A stretch of DNA of 64,000 nucleotides from an uncultured SAR86 cluster bacterium (lineage in GTDB: Bacteria > Pseudomonadota > Gammaproteobacteria > Magnimaribacterales > D2472), in the NCBI GenBank assembly GCA_902628925.1, contig CACOPA010000001.1:186001-250000 (forward strand), read 5' to 3'. This document shows, piece by piece, positions 9,076 through 18,620 of the stretch; within the stretch, counting starts at the first letter, position 1; the number at the start of each line of letters is the position of its first letter. A model generated the notes under the pieces. It saw nothing but the letters and a program-made list of their open reading frames with translations. It had not been told where the DNA came from and ran no database searches. Both the position numbers and the translations under genes were made by a program.

Positions 9076-10617
9076 CTATCCCCTTAGACCTTGGTTAAAA
9101 TTTTTAAGATATTCGATTATATCAATTTTATCTTTTTCTTCGAGTTTCATTTGCTCATCAATTGATTGATTTGAAGCCTTCTCAAAGTTATCTAGTTGAG
9201 ATTTATCATTATATTTTTTGTTTTCATTATGATGTTTTGATAATTCCAAAATCAACTCACAATGAGTTTTTTGATTATCAAAAATATCTGACATTATCTT
9301 TTTAGATATTGGGCTGACAGTTGGAATAAATTCTTCCGTTAATTTTTTTAGAGATTGATCATATAAAGCCATCTCATTGCCTATTGCTAAGATTTCTTCA
9401 AGTAAATTCTTTGCTGCTTCATTTAATGATACCTCCTTACCTTCAACAAAAATTGTTGTTTGTTTATCTCTGCCTTTATATATAACAGCCCTGTTGTTTT
9501 CCTTTATGATCTTACTCTCATTGTCTTCAAGCATAGGTGACTCATTAATCAGACAATGCAGCAAGAAAAGATCCAAAAATTGTATTTGTTCTTTGCTAAT
9601 ACCAACAGGTTCATAAGGATTAATATCTAATCCTCTAAATTCAATATACTCGACACCCTTTGACATTAGAATATTTGCTGGTCTCTCTCCAGCAAGAACC
9701 TTTCTTTTTGGTCTAACTACATCATAAAGCTCATTCTCAATTTGCAGAATTCCATTACTAATTTGTAATGGATAATTTTGTTTATCAAGGAGTCCTATTC
9801 TTTCAAACCTCTTTGATGGGTTTTTAATTCCATCAATCAAACCAGACACAAAGGTATCCAAATCATCATATGAAATTTTCAGGTTATCCTGTTCAAGGCT
9901 CTGATAGCCAATGTCGCTCATTCTCAGGCTTGTAGATGTTTCCGCATAAAGATCCGCTTTTCTTTCTATTAATTCATGCTCTCTTTTTTGGAGAAATGAT
10001 TGATGGCATATCGGGCTGGCACCAAATAAATATGCAATAAGCCAATAATTCCTTTTTACATTTCGAATTAGACCAAAATAAGCTCTGTCTATTTCTGTTT
10101 GATTGGATTCATTTTGATTAAAAAAATCTTGCCAGCTCTTTTTTGAGAGAGAAAAATTATAATGAATTCCAGAAACACATTGCATGGCAGAGCCATAACG
10201 TTCACGTAAGCCTCTCCGATATATGTTTTTTAATCTTCCAGTATTACTAACACCGTACTCAGCAATTTGTATTTGTTTTTCATCACCTAATTCACATGGC
10301 ATAGAGGCGTTCCAAAGAATCTCATCATTAAGATTTTCTTTTACAAAAAAATCCAGATTTTCAAGAAAACTATGCAATCCCTGAACTGTATCAAAAGTTG
10401 GGGTAACCATTTCGATCAGCGCCTCAGCAAAGTCAGTTGTTATAAAGGGGTTTGTTAATGCAGACCCAAGAGATTTAGGATGTCGGGTTTTAGAAATAAC
10501 TCCATTGAGATTTGAACGTAAAGCCTCACGCTCTATACCTCTTGAAATTGAAATATTTTTAAAGAATTTTCTATTACTCAGGGCAACAAGTGCTTTTTCA
10601 AAGTTAGCACTAGTCAT
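9076..10617 (-). CDS. gshA: Glutamate-cysteine ligase
   Basis: First enzyme of glutathione synthesis, joining glutamate and cysteine with ATP. The N-terminus GIEREALRSNLNGVIS and the following TDFAEALIEMVTP are typical of the gammaproteobacterial GshA family, as are YRRGLRERYGSAMQCVSGIHYNFS and the later VEYIEFRGLDINPYEP. The 513-residue length matches E. coli GshA. The C-terminal about 60 residues are rich in Lys, Asn and Glu and look poorly conserved. It starts 11 bases after pckA, so it may share the pckA promoter. Confidence 0.95.
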   Translation of the reverse strand: MTSANFEKALVALSNRKFFKNISISRGIEREALRSNLNGVISKTRHPKSLGSALTNPFITTDFAEALIEMVTPTFDTVQGLHSFLENLDFFVKENLNDEILWNASMPCELGDEKQIQIAEYGVSNTGRLKNIYRRGLRERYGSAMQCVSGIHYNFSLSKKSWQDFFNQNESNQTEIDRAYFGLIRNVKRNYWLIAYLFGASPICHQSFLQKREHELIERKADLYAETSTSLRMSDIGYQSLEQDNLKISYDDLDTFVSGLIDGIKNPSKRFERIGLLDKQNYPLQISNGILQIENELYDVVRPKRKVLAGERPANILMSKGVEYIEFRGLDINPYEPVGISKEQIQFLDLFLLHCLINESPMLEDNESKIIKENNRAVIYKGRDKQTTIFVEGKEVSLNEAAKNLLEEILAIGNEMALYDQSLKKLTEEFIPTVSPISKKIMSDIFDNQKTHCELILELSKHHNENKKYNDKSQLDNFEKASNQSIDEQMKLEEKDKIDIIEYLKNFNQGLRG

Positions 10618-10628
10618 TTGCCTTAACC

Positions 10629-12176
10629 CTACATGCTAGGTCCGGCTTTGGAGATTTCTGGTCTAACGTTGAATTTTTTAAAATTTTCTTCAAATTGAGC
10701 TATAAGTTTTTTTGCAGCCTCATCATAATCATCAGCATTATCCCATGTTTGTCTAGGGTTGAGTATGTTCTTATCAACCCCTTCAATATGATTTGGGATT
10801 TCTAAATTTAAACCGTCAAGTATTGTTTTTTCTGACGTTTTTAGTTCTCCAGCTTGAATAGCATTAATAATTCTCCTTGTAGTGGGGATACTAAATCTTT
10901 TGCCAACACCATGTGGGCCACCAGTCCAGCCTGTATTAACCAGATAAACTTGAGAATTAAAAGATTCTATTCTTTTAATTAACAGATCAGCATAGACACC
11001 AGCAGGCCTAGGGAAAAAAGGTGCACCAAAGCAGGTTGAAAATGTTGATTCAATGGCAGATGTAGAACCAACCTCTGTAGAACCAACTTTTGCTGTATAG
11101 CCACTCAAAAAATGGTATGCAGCTGCTTCCTTACTAAGGATTGAAACCGGGGGTAGAACACCAGTTAAATCACAGGTCAGAAAGATTACAACTTCAGGTT
11201 CGGGCCCATTGTTTGTGGGGACTGCTTTTTCAACATGAGATCTTGGATAACAACAACGTGAATTTTGAGTAAGAGTAGTATCGGTATAATCAGGTACCAG
11301 TTGATCATCTAAAATTACATTTTCAATGATGCTGCCCTTTTTGATTGCTTTCCAAATAACAGGTTCATTCTCCTCAGAAAGATCTATGCATTTTGCATAA
11401 CAGCCGCCTTCAAAGTTAAATACAGAACCCTCAGACCATCCATGCTCGTCGTCGCCAATAAGGTGACACGAAGGATCAGCTGATAAGGTTGTTTTTCCAG
11501 TACCAGACAAGCCAAAAAATAAAGCAACTTTTCCATTAGCATCAACATTTGCCGAGCAATGCATTGGCAAAACATCCTTTTCTGGAAGGAGGAAATTTTG
11601 AACAGAGAACATTGCTTTTTTCATTTCTCCTGCATACTTCATTCCAGCAATTATGACCTTTCTCTTTGCAAAATTAATTATCACACTCGCTTCTGAATTA
11701 GTTCCATCGACCGCAGGATCGCACTGAAAATTTGGAGCGCTTAAAATTTCCCAACACTGTTTTTCCTTTGGATTAAATTCATCTGGACAGACAAAAATTA
11801 ATTGCGAGAACATGTTATGCCATGCTGTTTCAGTTGTAATATTTATTGGGATATAGTGCTCGTCATGTGAGCCGACATGCACATTAGATTTATATCTATC
11901 TTTTTCTGCTAAATAAGAGTGGACTTTATCCCAAAGCAAATTAAATGCATCTGACTCAAAGGGCTTATTGATCTCACCCCAGTCAATTAGATCTTCCGTG
12001 CTAGGTTCTTTAACAATAAATCTGTCATTAGGACTTCTGCCGGTTCTTTCGCCAGTTTCAACAGATAAGGCTCCGTTAGATGCAACGATACCTTCGCCGT
12101 TTTCAATAGCTTTATCAAGAAGCTCCTGCGCAGATAAACTGAATTCCTTGGTCAAAGCTGACTGATCATTATTCAT
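10629..12176 (-). CDS. pckA: Phosphoenolpyruvate carboxykinase (ATP)
   Basis: Gluconeogenic enzyme converting oxaloacetate and ATP to phosphoenolpyruvate, CO2 and ADP. It carries the ATP-type P-loop [11 protein letters not shown] (about residues 222-232), the kinase-2 metal motif LIGDDEHGW (239-247), and the substrate-site segment [10 protein letters not shown] near residue 50. The 515-residue length is normal. The start is the first ATG after a region with a plausible promoter (12228-12256). It heads the minus-strand group pckA-gshA-qor-phosphatase. Confidence 0.97.
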   Translation of the reverse strand: MNNDQSALTKEFSLSAQELLDKAIENGEGIVASNGALSVETGERTGRSPNDRFIVKEPSTEDLIDWGEINKPFESDAFNLLWDKVHSYLAEKDRYKSNVHVGSHDEHYIPINITTETAWHNMFSQLIFVCPDEFNPKEKQCWEILSAPNFQCDPAVDGTNSEASVIINFAKRKVIIAGMKYAGEMKKAMFSVQNFLLPEKDVLPMHCSANVDANGKVALFFGLSGTGKTTLSADPSCHLIGDDEHGWSEGSVFNFEGGCYAKCIDLSEENEPVIWKAIKKGSIIENVILDDQLVPDYTDTTLTQNSRCCYPRSHVEKAVPTNNGPEPEVVIFLTCDLTGVLPPVSILSKEAAAYHFLSGYTAKVGSTEVGSTSAIESTFSTCFGAPFFPRPAGVYADLLIKRIESFNSQVYLVNTGWTGGPHGVGKRFSIPTTRRIINAIQAGELKTSEKTILDGLNLEIPNHIEGVDKNILNPRQTWDNADDYDEAAKKLIAQFEENFKKFNVRPEISKAGPSM

Positions 12177-12227
12177 ATATAAATATTATAGGTTGATAAA
12201 AACTTGTGTCTATCTATGTGTAGTAAA

Positions 12228-12256
12228 ATTAAATTTTAAAAGGATACCAAGGTCAA
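12228..12256 (-). promoter_or_regulatory. Candidate sigma70 promoter for pckA
   Basis: On the minus strand TTGACC (12256-12251) and TTTAAT (12233-12228) are separated by 17 bases, each one mismatch from the consensus boxes. Transcription would start about 45 bases before the pckA ATG. A second TATAAT lies at 12190-12185 but has no good -35 box and would give an almost leaderless message. Confidence 0.45.
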
Positions 12257-12301
12257 GAAATTTGTAAAACCTTAAGATATAGGCATTTTAGATACAATAA
12301 G

Positions 12302-12318
12302 ATGTAGTTTTGCTACAT
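12302..12318 (-). terminator. Weak candidate terminator after dsbB
   Basis: A 6-bp hairpin (ATGTAG/CTACAT) lies directly at the end of dsbB and is followed on the minus strand by the moderately T-rich CTTATTGT. The stem is short and the T-tract is interrupted, so this is a weak call. Confidence 0.3.
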
Positions 12319-12806
12319 TATTTTTGCTTTAAAGCGCTAATTGTTTTTAAAAAGATCATCCCTAAAAACGCAATAAGCGCCCACTCAGCAAAGTTAAAAA
12401 TAAATCTCCAGCCATCTTCAGCGCAAGAGGGCCCGCCCTGATAAGCCATAATTAAGGCATTAAGTAAACCCTGATATTCAACCATGGTACTAAATGGCAT
12501 GCCGCAACCACCTATAGACATCAGCTCGTCTATGGGGAGGTTTTGAACAAAAATCTGTCTAGAAGAAAATAGTATTCCAAAAATTAAAAATCCATAGAGC
12601 CCTACCATCAAGAGTGTGTTGAGATAGTTTTTTTTAAAAATTGATAATCCTAATGCAGACAAACCAGCAAAAGCAAAACACCACCTTTGCACAATACACA
12701 TAGGGCAAGGATAAATACCCAAAGCATCAAATATGAAAGCCCCAATCAATAAGCCCATGCATATAAAAAATATGACCAAGTTATGATGTTTAATTAAGTA
12801 GTTCAC
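12318..12806 (-). CDS. dsbB: Disulfide bond formation protein B
   Basis: Inner-membrane protein that reoxidises DsbA and passes electrons to ubiquinone. The 162-residue protein has four membrane helices. The first periplasmic loop holds the pair Cys34/Cys37 in CPMC followed by the conserved QRW segment; the second loop holds Cys101 and Cys128. The matching dsbA lies at 17390 in this window. It is divergent from polA, with 70 bases between the starts. Confidence 0.93.
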   Translation of the reverse strand: MNYLIKHHNLVIFFICMGLLIGAFIFDALGIYPCPMCIVQRWCFAFAGLSALGLSIFKKNYLNTLLMVGLYGFLIFGILFSSRQIFVQNLPIDELMSIGGCGMPFSTMVEYQGLLNALIMAYQGGPSCAEDGWRFIFNFAEWALIAFLGMIFLKTISALKQK

Positions 12807-12876
12807 AGAGCAATCATTAAGATAGCTAAATTATATATCTGTTGGAACAAAATTTATGCAGGTGAGATAATAAAAT

Positions 12877-15564
12877 ATGGCATCCAAAAACAAAGTTTTT
12901 TTAATTGATGGCTCCTCATATCTTTATAGAGCTTTTCATGCAATGCCACCTCTAACGACTTCTAAAGGACTTCCTACTGGGGCAATTAAAGGTGTTGTTA
13001 ATATGCTGAGGAATTTAAAAAAAGAACATCCAGAATCAAAAATAATTACTGTCTTTGATGCAAAGGGAAAAAATTTCAGACATGAGATTCTTAATACTTA
13101 CAAAGCAAATCGGCCGCCTATGCCAAAAGAGCTTGTTGAACAACTTGAGCCATTAAAATCTATTTGTAATTTCATGGCGGCTCCAGTCATTGAAGTTAAA
13201 GGAGTTGAAGCAGATGATGTAATAGCAACTCTTGCAGAGGAGCTTAAGTCAAAATACGAAATTATTATCTCTAGTCTTGATAAAGATCTGATGCAGCTTG
13301 TCGAAGACGGAAGTGTATCAATGATGAACACAATGACTAGTGAAGAATTCGATGAAAAAGGGGTAGAAAAGAAATTCAATGTAAAGCCAAATCAAATTGT
13401 TGAATACTTGGCTTTAGTTGGGGATTCATCTGATAACATTCCAGGTGTTCCAAAAGTAGGGCCAAAAACTGCATCTAAATGGCTGAATGAATATCAAGAT
13501 ATTTCAACAATAATTGATAATGCTGAATCACTTAAAGGCGCTGTTGGAGAATCCTTTAGAAATTCCATAGACGATTTGGCAAGGAATGTTGAGTTGGTAT
13601 CACTTAAAAAGGATGTTGATCTTGAAATTAGTATTGATAAATTAATTGCAGTTGAAGAAAACAGTAAGAAGCTAGAAGCATTATTCATCGAGCTTGAATT
13701 TAATGCCTGGATCTCAACCCCACAAAATAAAACAAAACCTAAGAAAATAAAAAGTAATTATGTTTGCGTACTAGACAAAGATGCCCTTTTAAAAGTTTGC
13801 GAAGAAATCAGTCAATCAAATGTCTTCGCAATAGATACTGAAACCGATTCACTGGATACAAAGACCACTAATCTGCTAGGGATATCTCTTAGCACTAAAT
13901 CAGGCGAAGGTTATTATATTCCTTTTGGCCATGATTATGATGGAGCGCCTGACCAAATTTCATTGTCGGATGCAGAAGACATTCTTGGACCCATAATTGT
14001 TGCTAATGAAAAAAAGTTAGTTGGTCAAAATCTAAAATTTGATTTACCGGTGTTAAGAAGACATGGTTTTGACGTCTCCGATTTTCTTGCCGATACCATG
14101 CTTTTATCTTATGTATTTAATAGTACTGGATCACGACATGGGCTAGATTATTTAGCAAAAAATTATTTGGACTATGAGCCAACAAAATTTGATGAAGTAG
14201 TTGGTACAGGGAAAAAAAGAATTAGTTTTTCTCAAGTGGATCTAGATATTGCAACAGAATATGCTGCAGAGGATGCTGATATCACCTTAAGACTTTTCAA
14301 ATATTTTTCAGACCAATTAGCCAAGGAAAAATCATTAAATACTTTGTTAGAAACAATTGAGAAACCTGCTCTTAATGCACTTCTTAAAATCGAAACCAAT
14401 GGTGTAAAAATCGATCAAAATTTTCTTGAAAGCTATTCCAAAGAGCTTTCATTACGAATTGATAAACTTCAAAAACAAGCATATAAAATTGCTGGAGAGG
14501 AGTTTAATTTAGATTCACCCAAGCAGTTACTTGAAATTCTTTTCAATAAACTTGGACTACCAATTCTTAAGAAAACTCCAAAAGGACAGCCTTCCACCAA
14601 CGAGGAAACGCTTGTTCGACTATCTGAAGAATATGAACTTCCAAAAGTTATTTTGGAGTATAGAGGTCTAGCAAAACTTAAATCAACTTACACTGACAGT
14701 CTTGTGAAAATGATTCACAATCAAACAAAAAGAGTTCATACCTCTTATCAACAGGCTGTGACCTCAACAGGAAGACTTTCTTCAACTGAACCAAACCTTC
14801 AAAATATTCCCATTAAGACAGAAGAGGGTAGAAAGATCAGACAGGCTTTCATTGCAGAACCAGGCAAAATAATAATTTCTGCTGATTACTCACAGATTGA
14901 GCTAAGGATCATGGCGCATCTTTCTGAAGATACAAATTTAACTAGAGCTTTCAAAGAAGGGCTTGATGTTCATGCCTCCACTGCCTCTGAGATATTTTCA
15001 ATTCCAATTGATGAGGTAACCTCTGATCATCGACGCAAAGCTAAAGCAATTAATTTTGGTTTAATGTATGGCATGTCAGCATTTGGTCTTACGCGTCAGC
15101 TCGGAATTTCAAGACAAGATGCCCAACAATACCTTGATTCTTATTTTGACAAATATCAGGGAGTGAATGCATACATGGAGTCAATTAGAGGTGAAGCTAA
15201 AGCAAAAGGTTATGTTGAAACCGTTATGGGCAGAAGAGTTCATGTGCCTGAAATAAATTCAGGGAATGGGCTTAGAAGACAAGCTGCAGAAAGAGCAGCC
15301 ATTAATGGACCATTACAAGGCTCTGCTGCAGATATCATTAAAAAGGCTATGATAGATGTGTATCACTGGATAGAGGACACAGGCTCAAGTAATGAAATAA
15401 AAATGATTATGCAAGTTCATGATGAATTGGTTTTTGAAGTGAAAAAATCAAAAACCAAAGAGTATCAAGAACAAATTGTTTCCCTTATGGAAAATACATT
15501 TAACCTATCGGTGCCGCTAATTGTTGAAGCAGAATCTGGAAGCAATTGGAATGAGGCACATTAA
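12877..15564 (+). CDS. polA: DNA polymerase I
   Basis: Replication and repair polymerase. The 895 residues contain an N-terminal 5'-3' exonuclease (LIDGSSYLYRAFHA at the start, GVEADDVIATLAEE, and the helix-hairpin-helix VGDSSDNIPGVPKVGPKTA). A 3'-5' proofreading domain follows that keeps the metal-binding DTETDSL motif, so proofreading is probably active. The C-terminal polymerase A domain has SADYSQIELRIMAHLS, the O-helix RRKAKAINFGLMYGMS and the VHDELVFEV motif. It converges with the Coq4-like gene, with one base between the stops. Confidence 0.98.
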   Translation: MASKNKVFLIDGSSYLYRAFHAMPPLTTSKGLPTGAIKGVVNMLRNLKKEHPESKIITVFDAKGKNFRHEILNTYKANRPPMPKELVEQLEPLKSICNFMAAPVIEVKGVEADDVIATLAEELKSKYEIIISSLDKDLMQLVEDGSVSMMNTMTSEEFDEKGVEKKFNVKPNQIVEYLALVGDSSDNIPGVPKVGPKTASKWLNEYQDISTIIDNAESLKGAVGESFRNSIDDLARNVELVSLKKDVDLEISIDKLIAVEENSKKLEALFIELEFNAWISTPQNKTKPKKIKSNYVCVLDKDALLKVCEEISQSNVFAIDTETDSLDTKTTNLLGISLSTKSGEGYYIPFGHDYDGAPDQISLSDAEDILGPIIVANEKKLVGQNLKFDLPVLRRHGFDVSDFLADTMLLSYVFNSTGSRHGLDYLAKNYLDYEPTKFDEVVGTGKKRISFSQVDLDIATEYAAEDADITLRLFKYFSDQLAKEKSLNTLLETIEKPALNALLKIETNGVKIDQNFLESYSKELSLRIDKLQKQAYKIAGEEFNLDSPKQLLEILFNKLGLPILKKTPKGQPSTNEETLVRLSEEYELPKVILEYRGLAKLKSTYTDSLVKMIHNQTKRVHTSYQQAVTSTGRLSSTEPNLQNIPIKTEEGRKIRQAFIAEPGKIIISADYSQIELRIMAHLSEDTNLTRAFKEGLDVHASTASEIFSIPIDEVTSDHRRKAKAINFGLMYGMSAFGLTRQLGISRQDAQQYLDSYFDKYQGVNAYMESIRGEAKAKGYVETVMGRRVHVPEINSGNGLRRQAAERAAINGPLQGSAADIIKKAMIDVYHWIEDTGSSNEIKMIMQVHDELVFEVKKSKTKEYQEQIVSLMENTFNLSVPLIVEAESGSNWNEAH

Positions 15565-15565
15565 T

Positions 15566-16090
15566 CTAGTTTCGAATAAGACCACTCCAAATAACAGGAT
15601 TTTTTATTTTTCTTTCCTCGGGTAATAAAATTTTTATGCCAAACTCGTCTCTGATATCACAGACTCTCATCTTTAAATATTTTTCATAGGATTTGAATGG
15701 CCATTTTTTTTTCATTCTTCGAGCGCGCTTCCGAATAAGAATCTTCGTTGGAATTAAAGAAATTACCATTCTTATAAGTCTGATATAACCAACTTCACGA
15801 CCAAGGTATTTTTCAAGCTCCTTTAATTCTGGCAACTTTCCATAGGCAAGTAAATCTTTCAATTTCCAACTGGCCCCAGAAAACAGCCATGAATCCAGAA
15901 GAGATTCTTGTTCAAGAGAGGTATCTAAACCAAATATGACATGCGTTACATCATGATCTCTTATGACGTATGAGCCAGGGGCATCTTTAAGCTGTTTTTT
16001 ATTATTCATGTGTAAGTAGGATCTGTATTCAATTAATCCATCTTCTAGTGATAATGTGCAAGCTTGTTGTTGAAAACTTAGGTCACTCAT
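15566..16090 (-). CDS. Coq4-like protein
   Basis: A 174-residue protein that carries the Coq4 metal-binding signature HDxxHx11E exactly: His46-Asp47-Val-Thr-His50 and Glu62. The C-terminal stretch LKMRVCDIRDEFGI resembles the end of Coq4, where a similar VRRELGI segment is found. Coq4 takes part in ubiquinone synthesis in mitochondria, where it has been linked to processing of ring carbon C1. The central region is strongly basic (RKRARRMKKKW), which may aid membrane contact. It overlaps engB by eight bases. Family membership rests on motif and C-terminal similarity; a ubiquinone role is inference. Confidence 0.68.
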   Translation of the reverse strand: MSDLSFQQQACTLSLEDGLIEYRSYLHMNNKKQLKDAPGSYVIRDHDVTHVIFGLDTSLEQESLLDSWLFSGASWKLKDLLAYGKLPELKELEKYLGREVGYIRLIRMVISLIPTKILIRKRARRMKKKWPFKSYEKYLKMRVCDIRDEFGIKILLPEERKIKNPVIWSGLIRN

Positions 16091-16673
16091 CTTTCAGAGA
16101 ATAGCTTATCAGACGCGTCCTTAGCTCTTTAATTCCTTGATCCTTTAAAGCTGAGACTGTGAGAACTTCTTTCACTCCAGTTTTCTTTTGAACTTCTTGC
16201 TTAACCTTAAAAATTTGATTATTTGAGACCTTATCAGATTTCGTTAATACTGGGAGAAACTCAACATCAAAATCCCTACAAAGACCAATCATATCAATAT
16301 CGATTTCCTTTAAAGGGTGTCTGATATCCATAAAGACAACTACTGCTTTCAAGCAGTATCTTTTTTGAAAATATTCACCAAGCATTGGTCCCCAATCTTT
16401 CTTTTTTGACTTATCTGATTTAGCAAAACCGTAACCGGGCAAATCTAGCAGCCTAAGATGTTCGTTAACACGAAAAAAGTTTATTTCTGTAGTACGACCA
16501 GGCGTCTTGCTTGTTCTTGCAAGTTTACGATTCTCAGCCAGAGCATTTAAAGCACTTGATTTTCCTGCATTTGATCTGCCTGACAATAGCACCTCAACAC
16601 AATCTTCATCGGGCATGGATTTATAGTTCAGAACACCAAATTCAAAGACTGTGTTTTTAAAGGGATTTTTCAT
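16083..16673 (-). CDS. engB: Ribosome biogenesis GTPase EngB/YsxC
   Basis: Small essential GTPase of the TrmE-Era-like group involved in large-subunit ribosome assembly. Visible motifs are the P-loop GRSNAGKS (about 32-39), the G2 region with TPGRTTEINFF, G3 DLPGYGFA, and G4 TKSD. The 196-residue length is normal. It is divergent from the cytochrome c4 gene across a 61-base gap. That gap holds a TATAAT box pointing the other way. The downstream Coq4-like gene overlaps its end. Confidence 0.95.
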   Translation of the reverse strand: MKNPFKNTVFEFGVLNYKSMPDEDCVEVLLSGRSNAGKSSALNALAENRKLARTSKTPGRTTEINFFRVNEHLRLLDLPGYGFAKSDKSKKKDWGPMLGEYFQKRYCLKAVVVFMDIRHPLKEIDIDMIGLCRDFDVEFLPVLTKSDKVSNNQIFKVKQEVQKKTGVKEVLTVSALKDQGIKELRTRLISYSLKDE

Positions 16674-16703
16674 ATTTATCTTTTATGCAGGCGCCTCTGC
16701 GCA

Positions 16704-16709
16704 TATAAT
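16704..16709 (+). promoter_or_regulatory. Candidate -10 box for the cytochrome c4 cluster
   Basis: A perfect TATAAT lies 25 bases before the cytochrome c4 ATG, in the short gap shared with divergent engB. No good -35 match is seen at the usual distance. Confidence 0.4.
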
Positions 16710-16734
16710 AGGCTCTCTTTATTAAATATCAAAA

Positions 16735-17388
16735 ATGCAAAAAGTACTTTTAGCTATCAGTTTAGTTTTCATTGGCTTTAATTCCTATGCTGCAGAATTA
16801 AATATACCAAATGTACTTAAAACCGGAGACGCTTCAAACGGCTCTTCATTGGTAGCAACTTGTGCAGCTTGCCATGGGAATGACGGAAATAGTATTAATT
16901 CTGATTGGCCAAGTCTTGCAGGGCAAAACCAGAAATATTTATACAATCAATTGAACTATTTTATAAGTGGTGAGAGAGAAAATGCCCTCATGATGTCAGT
17001 TATTCCATACTTAAAATCTCTTAGTTCAAGTGACCTTCTTGATATAGCAGCATATTATGCAGATAGCTCAGCTTCTGTTGGTCAGGCTGACTCTAATCCT
17101 GAATTACTTTCTTTAGGTGAATCTTTGTATAGAGCTGGGGACCTAAGTCGAGGTATACCAGCATGTACCGCTTGCCACTCGATATATGGAGAAGGAAATA
17201 TCCAAGCAGGCTTCCCAAAAATAGCTGGTCAGCAAAAGGGTTATTTAGTCAGTACCCTAAAAGAATATCGTTCACAAATTAGAGATACTGGTAATTATTC
17301 TATTGTAATGCAACAAGCATCAGCCAATCTCAAAGATAAAGATATAGAGGCGCTAGCTAACTACATGCACGGGCTTTACAGGAAATAG
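16735..17388 (+). CDS. Diheme cytochrome c4
   Basis: Periplasmic or membrane-associated electron carrier with two c-type domains. A signal peptide (residues 1-19, cleavage after SYA) precedes two heme-binding motifs, CAACH at 43-47 and CTACH at 144-148, each in a similar roughly 90-residue half. Met residues downstream in each half can act as axial ligands. Cytochromes c4 commonly donate electrons to terminal oxidases, which fits the oxidase cluster at the start of the window. The gene starts a group with dsbA, pseudoazurin and cytochrome c5. Confidence 0.93.
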   Translation: MQKVLLAISLVFIGFNSYAAELNIPNVLKTGDASNGSSLVATCAACHGNDGNSINSDWPSLAGQNQKYLYNQLNYFISGERENALMMSVIPYLKSLSSSDLLDIAAYYADSSASVGQADSNPELLSLGESLYRAGDLSRGIPACTACHSIYGEGNIQAGFPKIAGQQKGYLVSTLKEYRSQIRDTGNYSIVMQQASANLKDKDIEALANYMHGLYRK

Positions 17389-17389
17389 A

Positions 17390-18010
17390 ATGAAGAACTT
17401 TTTAAATGTATTTACTCTTATTTTTGTTTTTTTAATTTCTTTAAATTCATTTGCTCAATATCAGGCTGGAAGAGATTATGAGAGAATTTCTTCTCCATTG
17501 CCTATTAAGCAAGACGGCAAAGTAGAGGTTATAGAAGCTTTTTGGTATGGATGTGGCCATTGTTATTCGTTTGAACCGGTGATTAATAAGTGGAAGAAGG
17601 AATTAAACGATGATGTTAAATTTGCAAAGCTCCCAGTGGGTTGGGGTCCAATGCATCAACTTCATGCTACGCTTTATTACACTATCGAGGCTCTAAAAAT
17701 TGGTGAAACAGGACATGGTGCGGTCTTTACGGCAATTCACAAAGAGGGCAATTATTTATCAAGTGAGAAGTCAATATTAGAATTCTTGTCAAAACTTGGT
17801 ATTAGCGAGCAAGAGGCTTACAAACAGATGAACTCATTTTCCGTTAAACAAAAAGTTAAAAGATCAATTGAATTATCAAGAAAGCTTAAAGTTTCTGCTG
17901 TCCCAATGATGTTCGTCGATGGCAAATATAAAATCCAAGTAAAGGGATCCACCAGCAAGATGCTAGATACAGTTGATTATTTAGTTAATATTGAAAAACC
18001 AAATTCTTAA
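17390..18010 (+). CDS. dsbA: Thiol:disulfide interchange protein DsbA
   Basis: Periplasmic oxidase that introduces disulfide bonds. It has a signal peptide (about residues 1-22), then a thioredoxin-like fold with the active site FWYGCGHCYSFEP (Cys55, Cys58). An inserted helical domain follows, and the conserved cis-Pro is in VSAVPMMFVDG. The CGHC is slightly different from the classical CPHC and is common in marine and pseudomonad DsbA proteins. It follows cytochrome c4 by one base; the adjacency of cytochrome c4 and dsbA is found in many gammaproteobacteria. Confidence 0.95.
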   Translation: MKNFLNVFTLIFVFLISLNSFAQYQAGRDYERISSPLPIKQDGKVEVIEAFWYGCGHCYSFEPVINKWKKELNDDVKFAKLPVGWGPMHQLHATLYYTIEALKIGETGHGAVFTAIHKEGNYLSSEKSILEFLSKLGISEQEAYKQMNSFSVKQKVKRSIELSRKLKVSAVPMMFVDGKYKIQVKGSTSKMLDTVDYLVNIEKPNS

Positions 18011-18011
18011 T

Positions 18012-18611
18012 ATGAAAAAAATAATCCCAATTCTTACCGTTGCTTGTGCTTTAATATTTACTTTTAATGGTAAAAAATACGATGACCTTGTTTCATCAAG
18101 ACTTTCTTCAGATGTCGCAGTTTGCTTGGAAGGCCAAGATTGTGGAAAGTTAATTCAGTCATCTACCAGTCCATCATTAGCAAGCCAGAAAAGAGCTCCT
18201 AGTTCTGAAAAGGTAAAATTGTCTGAAGGTTCTGAGCATACTGTAAATATGTTAAATATGGGTGAAGGTGGTCAGATGATCTTTGAACCCGCTGTTTTAA
18301 AGGTCTCTTTGGGGGATACTATTCATTTTAAATCAGTTGATGCAGCTCACAATTCAGCTTCAATTGAGGGCATGGTCCCTGATGGGGCAACTTCATGGGC
18401 CGGTCAGCTTAGTCAAGATATTAGTGTGGTTCTTGATACTGAGGGTGTTTATGTTTATCAATGTGATCCTCACCTAGTAATGGCCATGGTTGGTGTTATC
18501 CAGGTAGGTGAGGCAACTAATATTGATGAGATTAAACAACAAGCAGCTTTAAAAAAATCTTCATTTATGATGAATACCGATCGTCTAGATAATTATTTGT
18601 CACAACTGTAA
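18012..18611 (+). CDS. Pseudoazurin-like blue copper protein with N-terminal extension
   Basis: The C-terminal half (about residues 72-165) is a cupredoxin of the pseudoazurin type. The type 1 copper ligands are visible as His113 (in DAAHNS), Cys151 and His154 (YQCDPH), and Met159. An N-terminal hydrophobic segment (about 4-18) lacks a clear signal peptidase site and may anchor the protein. It is followed by an unusual linker with Cys38 and Cys44 (VCLEGQDCG). The C-terminal about 30 residues are helical and also outside the standard fold. I use the ATG at 18012, two bases after dsbA, giving 199 residues. It probably carries electrons between periplasmic partners; the partner is not known. Confidence 0.85.
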   Translation: MKKIIPILTVACALIFTFNGKKYDDLVSSRLSSDVAVCLEGQDCGKLIQSSTSPSLASQKRAPSSEKVKLSEGSEHTVNMLNMGEGGQMIFEPAVLKVSLGDTIHFKSVDAAHNSASIEGMVPDGATSWAGQLSQDISVVLDTEGVYVYQCDPHLVMAMVGVIQVGEATNIDEIKQQAALKKSSFMMNTDRLDNYLSQL

Positions 18612-18620
18612 ATAAATAAT

